64,000 nt of DNA from Phalacrocorax aristotelis (taxonomy: Eukaryota; Chordata; Aves; Suliformes; Phalacrocoracidae), in NCBI RefSeq assembly GCF_949628215.1, contig NC_134278.1, positions 105,939,277 to 106,003,276 of the forward strand, in the 5' to 3' direction. Position numbers and translations under genes: made by a program. Of this stretch, positions 27,161 to 37,600 are shown piece after piece. The first letter of the stretch is position 1, and every line of letters starts with the position of its first letter. Under the pieces are notes generated by a model that made no database searches, was not told the origin of the DNA, and was given only the letters and a program-made list of their open reading frames with translations.

Positions 27161-30100
27161 CTGAAAACAAGCAAAAAAAAACACCCAGACAAAATTACAG
27201 ATCCCTACAGATCACAGGTGTTTCAGATTCAGTTACTTCCTGACACAACTTCAGTCACATTGTGGCACGTGTGACAGAAAAATTACATGTATCTGTTCTG
27301 CTTGGATTACCTTCCCCTTTGCCCATTCCTGGAATTTCTTCGCCTTTCCCAGCCTCAGGAACACTGACTTGTTCATCTCCAAATTTTCACTTGCCAACCT
27401 CTTTTGTCCCTTGTACCCATGCTTACGCTACTTTACCCTCCCATGCCAGTAACTGAGCCCCATAAGGTGTGGATTTGGATATTACATACCCAGAAGTCCC
27501 TCCCCACCATCATTTACCTGTTTTTCAGGCCCCAGAGCAGGAGAGTCAGTTTCCAAGCACATACTTTCCAGAGGTAACAGTTTCACAAGTTTCTGCTTCT
27601 TGAAGAAAGTAAGACAGCTATTAAACACTTTATGTACTTAGACCCATGGGAAAAAAATATTTGAAGGGAGGATATACTCTGCACTTAAAAGCAATATCAA
27701 AAGACTTTGGTGCCACTCCCTGCATTTTATCAACTGAAAATTCCATTGAGAAGTGTTAGGAGACAGCAACCGTACATGGGTACTGCTAGTCCCACTTCAA
27801 ACTGTGCAGACTTAAAAAGCAAGCATATTCTTCAGCTGCACAGTGAAAACAGTCATGTTTGCCACCACGATAAGCTGTCAGCTATTACCTTCAATCACCA
27901 AGCACTGAGGAGCAAGCTCCTTCAAACATTACCTGTTCACTCCTTATAATGGAAGGAGGAATGGAGAAGAAGTATCCAGCTTTCACCCCTTCCATTGCTA
28001 CAGATGGCTTCCCATCAAATGCATGGAGCAATACCTTTGTAGCACCTCAGAGAAAAGAAGCAAACGAAATCATGAGCCGTGTTTACAGTAGGTCTGCAAT
28101 GCCAGCTTCCAATGGGACATCGGTCCCACAAAGAATGAATACAGAGTCTCTGCACTATTTTCCCCAAGTTCCACGTACGCGAACTGACATGAGGACACGG
28201 CACAACTGAAGAAATTCTGTTGACAAAAGCCATGACAGAGAAAATGCATTAGAAACATACCTTGTTCCTTCAAGAGATTAATGGTTGGTCTTCCAGCTGA
28301 GCGGGAATGAACATTTCTGCACAGAAAGAAGAGGCCCAATATTAGGAAATTTAGCAAAATATATTTTGTAAACACAAACAAACTAACAGCAGCTTGGGAA
28401 GAAAATAATTGATCTGTATTACACCTTTTATCAGGAAAAAAAATCTAGAGATGCATATACGAATCATTTTAGTTACAGTGAAGATTTAGCAACAACATAA
28501 CAAGGACAGGACACAGAAGATCACCTTATTCAAGTGCAAATGCAGGGAAAATTCTATAAATAAAACTCAAACTGAAGACTGACAGGACTCTAATGCCAGT
28601 TTAATCCATCTAAGAAAAGTTCTGTGGGCTCTCAGTAACTGTAAGTCCTGGAAACATTTCCACTTTCCCAAGATCTGGCAAATTCTCCTACTAGTATAAA
28701 CAAAACCTACAAAGGCAAATCCAGTCTTCTTGCTAACTCAATCTGCTTCATCAAAACCTGTCTTTGTCCTTCCTTCTGTTCATCCGTGCTGGCAAATCTG
28801 GGAGTGAAATCTAATCCAACCTACAGTACAAGAAGAGAAGTGAAAAAGTTTTACAGACCTAATGCTTGACAATACCATATATAAAGGCAAAAAATGCTTC
28901 AAAACTGCAAAGCATTTCAAAATACGTATATTAGAGACTGCAATTAAAATGAGCTCAACTTTAGCTTAACTCAGAAAGGAATACATTCTCAACCATAAGC
29001 TTTTCAACTATGAAAGCATTTATGGGCAGACAGTTATTAACAAGTGTATTTAACATTTCAATCTGTAACTGCTTCTCTGGGGTTTTATATTCTATTGAAT
29101 ATTACTTCAGATTAAATCTCAAATCTGGATCTCCAACACAAGTAAAATTTCCGAACCTGTAGCTTTAATCCAATCTCTAGCAAAAATTACCCACTAATTC
29201 TATACTTTATTGATTTAAACATCTTCAGGCAAAATTTGTCAGAGCAGCCCCATTCAGTTACGCCAACCAAAGTCTTTGATATACAGTACAAGTACAACAT
29301 GGCAAGTTTAGCTACAAAGTTCTGCCAATAACTGCTTTTTCTAGGAGTGCAGAACTAGGCATAAGTTCCTCCAGTATCAACACACAGAAGAGGCAGACTC
29401 TACCCTAAAGCTTTCAAGCCTCAATTAGTTTATAAACAAATGTAAGACAGGAGATAGCACATAGATACAGACAGACGAGCGAACACAAGAAAAATGGACT
29501 GTACAAGTCAGTGAGGTGTACTGAAATCATAGCTTAGCCTAATTTTGTCAGGAAAGAAGGCAGGAAGGATCTGAATGAGGATAACAATGTGACTCGACAC
29601 TTCACTGTGCCAGAGAACAGGTCAAAAGACATTCGGGTATAAGACGATACAGAATAATTATGCAATCCTTCTTACTAAATCTACCAGCGTAAACACCATC
29701 TATTTTATAATGATGATAATGGGGGCAAAGAGGGAATCAGGCAAATCTTTGAAGGAAAGTACATTAAGAGAATTACAAATCAGACTTAGCACTTGCTCAG
29801 AATGACTGCAATACCTATTGCATACACAAAACCAAGTATTCACAAATTTTTGTAATTCTGGTGATGGATGCTGCCAAAGCCATAAACATTTAAACAAATT
29901 ATGGAATTCTACTTACTTCTCCGATTCCCACCAATTTATCTTTGTAGAGTTCTATAAGTGGCAATGCAGCATCCAGATCCTGCAAGAACAGATTAAAGAT
30001 ACAACCTGCACTGCCCTTACAAGATGGAAGAGGTATGAACTCAGCATTATGATTAAATTGGAGTTTCCCTTATTGTTGTTAAATTCTATACCTTTAAATT

Positions 30101-31262
30101 GCTATTACTATGAGTTAGGCAGACAGATATTAGAAACCTGCAGGGTTTCCCATCTTTACTTAATAACCCTTCATTTCAAGTTATCTGTCCACAGGAACAG
30201 AAGAGGTAATTAAAACAGGGCCCATAAAAAGCCTAGTAACATTAAATGCCTGCAGACAGGTAAGTTTTTCAGGCTTAGGACACAAACAGTCGCCTTCCCC
30301 TTCCCATGCTAACAAAGGGACATCTGCAAACATACACGCATGCTGTTTGCTGTATGCAAAGCACTCACTTGGGGTTTTTAAAACTGCTTTGCTGCAGTAA
30401 TACAGCCAGATGACTCCAGCAAACAATTCTGCTTTAGGACTAATGCAGACAAATGAACGCACTAAGAGACCCTGGGATTTGGTCTGCTGGGTCTTGTGTA
30501 TCACAGAAGCGCTGAAAATTCACTGGGAAGATCTGAAGCTAAATCAGGCAGACTGGAGCATCCTGTCCTCTGCCCTGAGCAGTCCCAGCAGTATTTTATA
30601 GCTGCACTAACCTAACTTGCCCGCGTTTTACCTCCAAAGTAACACTGTGCTGCTCCTCTGGCGAAACCTCTTGAACCGGGTGAACTCCCAGGCATGGCAA
30701 AACAAACCCTGGGAATCTAGACACGTAATTGATATCAGTGATGTGAGAGACCACAGAGAAAGCAAGCTTAAAGTAAAAAAGAATAGCCGGCCTGACCAAA
30801 GAAGAGGGCTGCGCGTCCCCCATCAGCTCCCACGCCGCCACTCACTCCCGCCAAAGCGCGGACCCCGCGGACAGGACACAGACACGGGTGGGCGCCGGGA
30901 GCCCCCGCCGGCTTCGCACCTCTCCGACAGCGCCACGACGCTCCGGAACTCCTCCGCTCGCTCCGACACCACCACCAGCGCCAACACCGCCGCCTGCAAC
31001 AGACAGAAACCCCCACCCAGCTGAGGCCGGGCAGGACCGGGAAAGAGCGGGGGAGAGGGTTGCTGCCGGCCGCCTCACCTCCTCCGCCGCCCGCACCACA
31101 GTCGCCACGTCCTGCAAGAGACACGCACTGCCTTAGCGCCGGGGCAGTGCTGAGGCCGCACCGCCCCCACAGTCACCGCCGCCCGCGCCTCACCGTGTGG
31201 AAGCAGGGCGCGGCGAGGTGGCAGTGGCAGTCCACCATCCCCGCCGCTACTGCCGCCGCCAT
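27017..31262 (-). CDS. TATDN3: TATDN3, TatD-family metal-dependent hydrolase (complete, 275 aa)
   Basis: Ten exons join in phase into 276 codons including the TAG stop, against about 274 residues in human. The metal-site signatures of the TatD amidohydrolase fold are all present: VDCHCHL near the N-terminus, [25 protein letters not shown] and [11 protein letters not shown]. The family are divalent-metal nucleases or phosphoesterases; the substrate of TATDN3 itself is not well established. The start at 31262 ([15 protein letters not shown]) matches the length of the human leader; a second ATG at 31238 also precedes VDCHCH. Exons 1-3 lie in the CpG island shared with NSL1 and the rest are AT-rich. 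The stop is followed after 54 bases by an AATAAA signal, so the 3' UTR is probably short. Confidence 0.95.
27518..27598 (-). CDS. TATDN3: TATDN3 coding exon 9
   Basis: Encodes [20 protein letters not shown] and ALGPEKQ. The Asp of ETDSP is the conserved catalytic or metal Asp. Acceptor TTCAAG, donor GTAAAT, phase 0. Confidence 0.94.
27933..28045 (-). CDS. TATDN3: TATDN3 coding exon 8
   Basis: Encodes [20 protein letters not shown], then [17 protein letters not shown]. It carries the HAFDG metal-site motif. The acceptor is CTGAG and the donor GTAATG. Confidence 0.94.
28261..28316 (-). CDS. TATDN3: TATDN3 coding exon 7
   Basis: Encodes [18 protein letters not shown] plus one base of Gly, almost identical to human. 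The His of NVHSR is a metal ligand. Donor GTATGT. Confidence 0.94.
28711..28820 (-). CDS. TATDN3: TATDN3 coding exon 6
   Basis: Encodes [20 protein letters not shown], then [16 protein letters not shown] and two bases of Leu. The donor must be the first GT of GTAGGT, because the GT four bases downstream would bring in a TAG stop. This donor also keeps phase with exon 7 (NVHSR). Confidence 0.92.
29917..29979 (-). CDS. TATDN3: TATDN3 coding exon 5
   Basis: Encodes [20 protein letters not shown] and E; the Glu is the metal ligand of the GEVGLD motif. Phase 0, acceptor TTGCAG, donor GTAAGT. Confidence 0.93.
30632..30716 (-). CDS. TATDN3: TATDN3 coding exon 4
   Basis: Encodes [20 protein letters not shown] and EQHSVTLE, very close to human [20 protein letters not shown]. 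It includes the conserved GVHP of TatD proteins. Phase 0 at its end, donor GTAAAA. Confidence 0.94.
30920..30993 (-). CDS. TATDN3: TATDN3 coding exon 3
   Basis: Encodes [20 protein letters not shown] and ALSE plus two bases of Arg, aligned to human NVVALVAVAEHSGEFEKIMQ. Acceptor TTGCAG, donor GTGCGA. Confidence 0.9.
31079..31111 (-). CDS. TATDN3: TATDN3 coding exon 2 (33-bp micro-exon)
   Basis: Encodes only 11 residues, [11 protein letters not shown], aligned to human DLDDVLEKAKK. Acceptor TTGCAG, donor GTGAGG, phase 0 on both sides, so skipping it would keep the frame. Confidence 0.85.
31194..31262 (-). CDS. TATDN3: TATDN3 coding exon 1
   Basis: Encodes [20 protein letters not shown] and FHT, phase 0, donor GTGAGG. 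It contains the first metal-binding H-x-H pair. The start lies in ATGGCGGC. Confidence 0.92.
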
Positions 31263-31347
31263 GCCTCGCCCGGGGCTGAGGAAAAAGGGCGGGGAAGCCG
31301 CGGGTTCCGCTTCCGGGCCGGCATTTTCCCTGCGTCCGAGGCGGGAA

Positions 31348-31608
31348 ATGGCGGCTGGCACGGCAACGCCGTTGTTGCCGCCGCCGCCGCCACCGCCGGG
31401 GGAGGCGGGCGCGGGGCCGCCGCTCAGCCCGGCCACCGCCGCTGCTACTGCCGCCGCTGCTGCCGGCGGCGCCCAGCGGGACCCGCGGGTGCGGTGCTGC
31501 TCCCGTCGCGGCCTGGGCGAGGTGATGGCGCTTTGCGCGCCCTTCGTGCGGGCCCTGGCCCAGGGGCAGCTGGGTGGAGCTGCCGCCGCCGCGGGGGACG
31601 CGCTCTGG
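31348..31608 (+). CDS. NSL1: NSL1 coding exon 1
   Basis: Encodes residues 1-87: MAAGTATPLLPPPPPPPGEA, an Ala-rich segment, then RVRCCSRRGLGEVMALCAPF and so on to ...GDALW. The conserved part from RVRC aligns to human RVRCTSKRAVTEMLQLCGRF. Donor GTGAGG, phase 0. The Pro/Ala segment is absent from human. Confidence 0.88.
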
Positions 31609-34600
31609 GTGAGGCTATGGGGGCAGCGGGGAGGCCCGATTCCGCTGGGTCTCGCCTCCGGGCGCTTGTGCCCGCTCCTGCCAGGGGCCCGGCACAAAGC
31701 CGAGGCGCCCCAAGGTGTCAGCCCATGTCTTAGCGGGTTTGTGCAGCTGTGTCCCCCAAGGTGACAGACGCGGGCGGGGCGGTGAGGCAGGAGAGGCCTT
31801 CCCAGCTGCAGCCCTGTGCCTGAAGGGTGGCTTCTGAAGCTCTCCCGTGTCTTCCAGAACTTCGAAACAGCAGTGCGGGAGAACGTTACCATTAATGGGC
31901 AGCCCTGGGAGGAGAATTCGGATCTCTCCGAGCTCCAGAGCGGTATGGGTTGGTTTCCATTAATTTTCTGCGGGGTGGTTTTGTTTTGGTTTCAGCATGT
32001 GGTATTTTTAATTGGCCAGTTTTTTCCCCAGCTCTCTATGGCGGTAAGAATGCTCCTGGAGGAGGTAAGGTCAAACTCCAGCTGAGATGTGCCAACATAA
32101 AGGTCTGAAGTGCCACACTGTGGGAGGATGACTCTCGCAAAGCAGTGTTCATAAATATAAAGAAGGGTAACCATGACATGTAGGGACCTGTATCCAAGAG
32201 AAAAGGGAAGGGCAAAATGCTTTCTCTGAAGGCCCGTTGCTTGTTTAACACTTCTGACAAGTTCTTGAGGCACAAGTTCTAGGTATCACTAGTATGGTGA
32301 TAGCCTAACTTAACCTACCTAACTTAAAGGATCTGCTCTTGACTACTATAGACAAGTAGCTTAGAGACTCCTAAAATATCTTATACTAATATGGGAGAAA
32401 TAAAGGTTTAACTAAGTTTAATGGCTGCTGTCTTGCTGGAAAGTCTACAGCAAGCTTTTCAGAAGTCACTATTTCAAAGCAAGATTTTTCATTTGGGAGG
32501 TTAGGAAAGAGCATGTTCTATTTCATCATCTTCACTTTTTGGTATAAAGGGAGCAGACAACATTTAATGGAATTAGGGTACAGTGGTCTACTTTTAAAGC
32601 TAGAACACAGCAACGGGATCCAAGTCCAGAGGCTTCCTGCCCTCTCTGGGCAGTCAGTTTCTGTGTTTGACTGCCCTGATGGTGAAATTTTCTTTCCTGT
32701 GGCCTCTTGGAATTCTCTTTACTGTACCGTATCTGTTGCCTCTCATCCTTTTGCTGCACACGTGTGAAAAAAGCTTTCCTCTGTCCTCTCTGGAACCGCT
32801 CTTTAGGTAGCTGAAGGTAGCAGTTTAATTTACCCCCTAGCCTACTTGTCTCCAGGCTGAACAAACCTAGCTCCCTCAGCTGCTTCTCATACATCATGTA
32901 CTCTAGATGCTAACCTTCTTTGTGTTCTTCCATTGGAATTGCACAGTACTCAACGACACAGTCTCCCAGAGCCAGGATGTTATGGTCTAGGTAGGTAAGA
33001 ATCCTGGCTGGATCATTGAGCTCAGAGAGTAGTGTTCATACTTTTACCTCGGGGCTAATCACAAGCAGAGTTCCTCAGGTGTCTATTCTGTGACCCATTC
33101 TGTTTAATGTCTTTATCGGTGACCTGGAAGAGGAGATGGAGGGTTCCTTCACCCAACTTGCAGCTGACATCAGCCAGGGTGGCATGCAGTGAATATGCTC
33201 AAGAGCAGGCCCATTCAGGGGAACCTTATCAGGCTGGAGAAATGCATAGATGGGAATCTCATTAAGTTCAACAGGGACAAAAAGCAAAACCCTAAATCTG
33301 GGAGTCTGGGTAACTTCCGGCAGGGCTACAGGATGAAAAGCTGACCCAGCCTGGTATATTGTGTTAACAGGAATGTAGTCAGTAGATCCAAGGAAGTGAT
33401 TATTTGCGTTTACTCTGTACTCACTAGAGCAAATCTGGAGTTGTGCACTCATTTTTGGACTCCCCAGTATAGAGAAATTGTTGGTAAACTGGAATGAGTT
33501 TGTCAGAGGCTGCCAAGATAGCCAGGGGACTGGAGCACTTACCTTATGAGTTGAGACTGAAGGAACTGGGCTTGTTTAGCCCAGAGAAGACAAGCCAGCC
33601 TTCCAGTACCTAACAGGAGGTTAGTAAGAATGTGGAGCCAGGCTATTAATATTGAGGTGTACAGAGGCAAGGGTCATAAATTAAAAGGGGATGTTCTGAC
33701 TTGCAAGGAAGTAATAATTCACTGTTAGGGTAACTGAGCATTGGAAAAGGTTGCCCTGAGCGCTTCTGTAGTCTCCAGCCCTCGAAGCTTCCAAGAACCA
33801 ACCAGATTAAAGTCCTGAGCAACCTGGTTTGAACTGAATGTTCATGCTGCTGTGAGCAGGAGCCTTGAGTCAGGAGAGACCTCCTGAGGGCCCTTCCAGC
33901 CGGAGTGAGTTTGTGCTAGGGATGTTGGTCAAGATCTCTTCCTATCAAGAGACCCAAGTAGTAGGTCTGTTGCTACTATTTAATATACAAATCCAGTAAA
34001 TGTTTATTATTATTGCTATATCATGTGTTTATATGCAATATATACAATATTTTTAAAACTTGTCTTTTGAATAATAGTAGTGGAGATTCTCAGTTGTCTG
34101 GAGTCCGAAGAAGATTTCAGTGTAATTCATTTGCTCTCCCACTTTAGCATTAGATGTTTTTTGCCTGTAACTTGATGCTTTTTACAGTTGCATGAAGTCG
34201 AAAATACAGATATATTGAACAGGCTATGGAGAAAGAGCTTCTTGAACTGTTCTTTGGTCAGGAAGCTTCTGCATTTGTAGTTCTAGAATGATAAAACTAA
34301 AAGTCAGAAATGCAGTGGTCTCACAATGCAAAGTGCTGAACTTAACTAATTCCGGTTTGTTCAGAAATTTGTGAGAGGATTTTCTTAACAGGAAAGCTTT
34401 GTCCAGTTGGATGTTATTTTCAGTAAGCTAGCCTTTGTCTGTAGAAATCTAACTTAATGCCAGCTGAGATACTGTCATCTTCCTGCAGCTGGCATAAAGC
34501 AGGTGTAAGGACTGTATTGTGCTTTTTAATTTGACATAAATTTACTCTTCTACCTATCTCTGATCATTTGAATCACCAAGTGATCTGGCATTTTGTGCCT

Positions 34601-37600
34601 TAAGTGTTTATGTTGACCAGTGGCTCAAGGCTTTCCTTTCTATACTTAAATTATTTCGTGGTGATCCTAAAACAAACAAACAAAACAAACCCACAGACTC
34701 TTAAAACCTTGATTTTGCCTTTCTGAGGTTTACAATCAACTGATTCTGCACAGATTGACCAAGAGAGGGTGCTCAAAATCCATTCTTTACCACTAGATCG
34801 AAAACACTGCATGGCTTGCAAGTTGTGCTCAAAACATTGGTGGGGCCAGTGAATTTAAACGCTAAGGAGTTCACAAATTAAATTAAAAAAATAAAAAAGC
34901 AAGACTTATCAACATTTCAAATCTCCACCACAGGAGGAAAAATTATAGGACCACGCAGATGGAAGAATATAAAAATATATACTACCTTTCATTTACGCAC
35001 AGTTAGGATATAAGGTTGAGTGGTTAATTCTCTTTTCTTCTATAACTCTTTAATTTTTATAGTTTGTAATGATGGCATGTGATGTCAGGACAGTGCAGGC
35101 AGTTACTAAAGTTTGAAATGCAGAATATTTCCAGGAATCAGGTTGCATTAAAGTGGTATTGTATATTGTCAAAAATTCGTAGATGGATTTTAAAATTAAA
35201 CAGCATATCTGTGCTCTGTATGATATAAAAATCACATCTTGTGCGATGCGCAAGAAAAAGCAATTTTTATTCAGTTAAAAAACAAAATATCCCAAAAGAT
35301 AACCATTTCTTTGTCAGATTTTCTTTAGAGATTCAGAATGCATAAAGAAAAAGGCATTTTTCTTTTTTCCCCAAATCATTCCCTACCTCCCCTCTTCTCA
35401 CCAGCTCCCTTGTATAAAAGGTCAACATCAAGTTGTGCTCCAATTTCTGTATCACGAGGAGATCCAAGATAGATGTCTTTATCTTCATAGATAGTCATGC
35501 TGGATTTCTTATTTCAGATCTCAAGCTGTCTTTTTCCTTATAACTTTGTTTCAAAATAAAAACAAAGTTGTAGAACAATTCCTATAATGACTTTGTGTGT
35601 TTGTAATTTTTAGGTTCCAACATCAAAATTCTCGAAGATCAATTTGATGAACTCATAGTAGAGACAGCAACAAAGCGTAAGCAGTGGCCTAAAAAGATAC
35701 TGATGCATGCTATCCAAACCATGAAAGCAGAGCAAGAGGTGTTGGTAAGTAACCTAAGATTTTCAGAAAACCTTTGCCTGTAGTAGCTGCTGACCACATG
35801 TAAATTGAAGAAATAAATTATCAAATGTTGACCTTTAAGCTCCTTCCCATAGTTGCTTTTGATTCTTTGACATGTAATGAAATTGTTTATTTGTATTAAT
35901 TTGTTCCTCGGTAAAATGAGGGTTTCTACTAAGTGGTGTGACTATGAGTGAATTGGGCCTGTGGCACAGTTCAGGAAGTTACTTAAGCAGATTGCTTCAA
36001 CATGACTCACTATTTACAAGCCAGTATATACCTATTTATCTTGTCAAATCCAGGTTTCTGAAATCCTAGGCTGAAGGCTGGTTGAAGTACTAAATGTTAT
36101 GATGCATACAGATACTATCATGTGCAGTATATGAGTTTTAAAAAGGTGGCTGTGTTTTCCTAAGCACTTTTGTTGAGCTAATGACTACACTGAGTAAGTA
36201 CTCTCAGTAAAGAAAGAAAAAAAAAAGTAATGTGGATTAATGAATAAGTGCAGTAATTTCTCTGTTTTTTTGACACTGAGTGTAAAGTAATTACTGGCAT
36301 TAAACAACTCCGTCATATCCTTGGTTGCTAAATTTCTTTCCTGCAGTTATGTTAGGCCTGCCTTTTGCTTATCTGCTGATTCATTAGGAGTCAGTTTTCT
36401 ATGGAGAGAAAAAAAAAGAAAAGGGCAAAAGGCAATGGGCACAAATGGGAATGCAGGAAATTCCATTTAACCATTTAAAAATAAAAAAGGACTGTGAGGG
36501 TAGCCAAACACTGTCACAGGTTGCCCAGCAAGACTGTGGAGTCCCCATCCTTGGAGCTACTCAAAACCTGACTGGATAAGGCCCTGAACAACCTGCTCAG
36601 GTTGGCCCTGCTTTCAGAAGGGGGTTGGACTAGACAATCTTTAGAGGTCCTTTCCAACCTCAGCTAGTCTAAGATTCTATACTAAGAAAGACAGGGATTT
36701 TTTTTTTTTTTAAGAAAGTTCTGCAGGGCATTTCTGAGGACTAAACTTGACAAAAGTAAATAACTCTCTAGGTTAGCCAGGCGTAGCTGATTTACAGTAA
36801 GTAAAAGTGCCCAGGTATGTATTTGTCTTAAATCTGAGATATTTTCTAACATATATTGCCTTTTGTGATCTCTCTGTTTTGTCAACATATGAAGTACATA
36901 AAAAATAAACTAAAATAAAACATGCTATTGCATAACACCAAGATCTAACAAGACATTTCAATCTTTCTGCAAAAGGAAAACTATGTTCTACCTGAGTCCC
37001 AGAGTGGATTAGTTATTTAGACACTGCCTTTTTTTGCGTTGCTGACCTCTTCAATTTTAACACCACCACAGCTAGATGATTATTTTAATTAAAAGTGTCT
37101 GCAAAATATAAAAAGTTTTTAGCTTATCCCTGTAAATGAAGTGGCTTTTTTTTCACCCCCTCAGCTACTTCTGCAAAGGTACTAGTGGTTTCTTTACTTT
37201 TGATTGAGGAATTTTTATGTTTTTTTGATCCTAGCTACTCCTGTGATGCGTGTTTTCTGAGGCGTAAATAACAGCTATGAAGACACAGTAATTAACTGCA
37301 GTTTATCTGGAGAGAGCCACTCATTTAGGGTGGCAATCTCCCTATAATTGCCAAAGCAAGAGGTCATCCTGTAGGTTTTCAGTCAATACGCCCTGTTATG
37401 TTTGAGGATAATGCAAGCAATGTTTGTTCTGCTTGGAGCTGTTAATGTAAACTTGCTAAGAAGATACGTGAACTGTGAAAAATTTGCTCTGGTAAAACAC
37501 ATGGAGGAATAGTTAACTTCCTAGTTGTTTTTCGTTGAAGAGGCTTGAGGGTCAGCTCCTGAGGTAGGGAAGAATACTAACTTGCAGGTGATAAAACATA

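Larger units (their letters stand above)
30780..31620. promoter_or_regulatory. Bidirectional CpG-island promoter of TATDN3 and NSL1
   Basis: A CpG-rich block covers the first exons of both genes. The chosen start codons (31262 minus, 31348 plus) are 85 bp apart and point away from each other. There is no TATA box. An ETS-type site CTTCCGG lies at 31310-31316 and an E2F-type site GCGGGAAA at 31341-31348. Both starts sit in ATGGCGGC, the YY1 core. The E2F-type site would suit a kinetochore gene, but binding is inferred. Confidence 0.8.

Noticed and set aside
31173-31892. 239-codon minus-strand frame extending upstream of TATDN3
   Set aside because: Only its last 23 codons are TATDN3 exon 1. 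The remainder is the antisense of NSL1 exons 1-2 in CpG-rich DNA.
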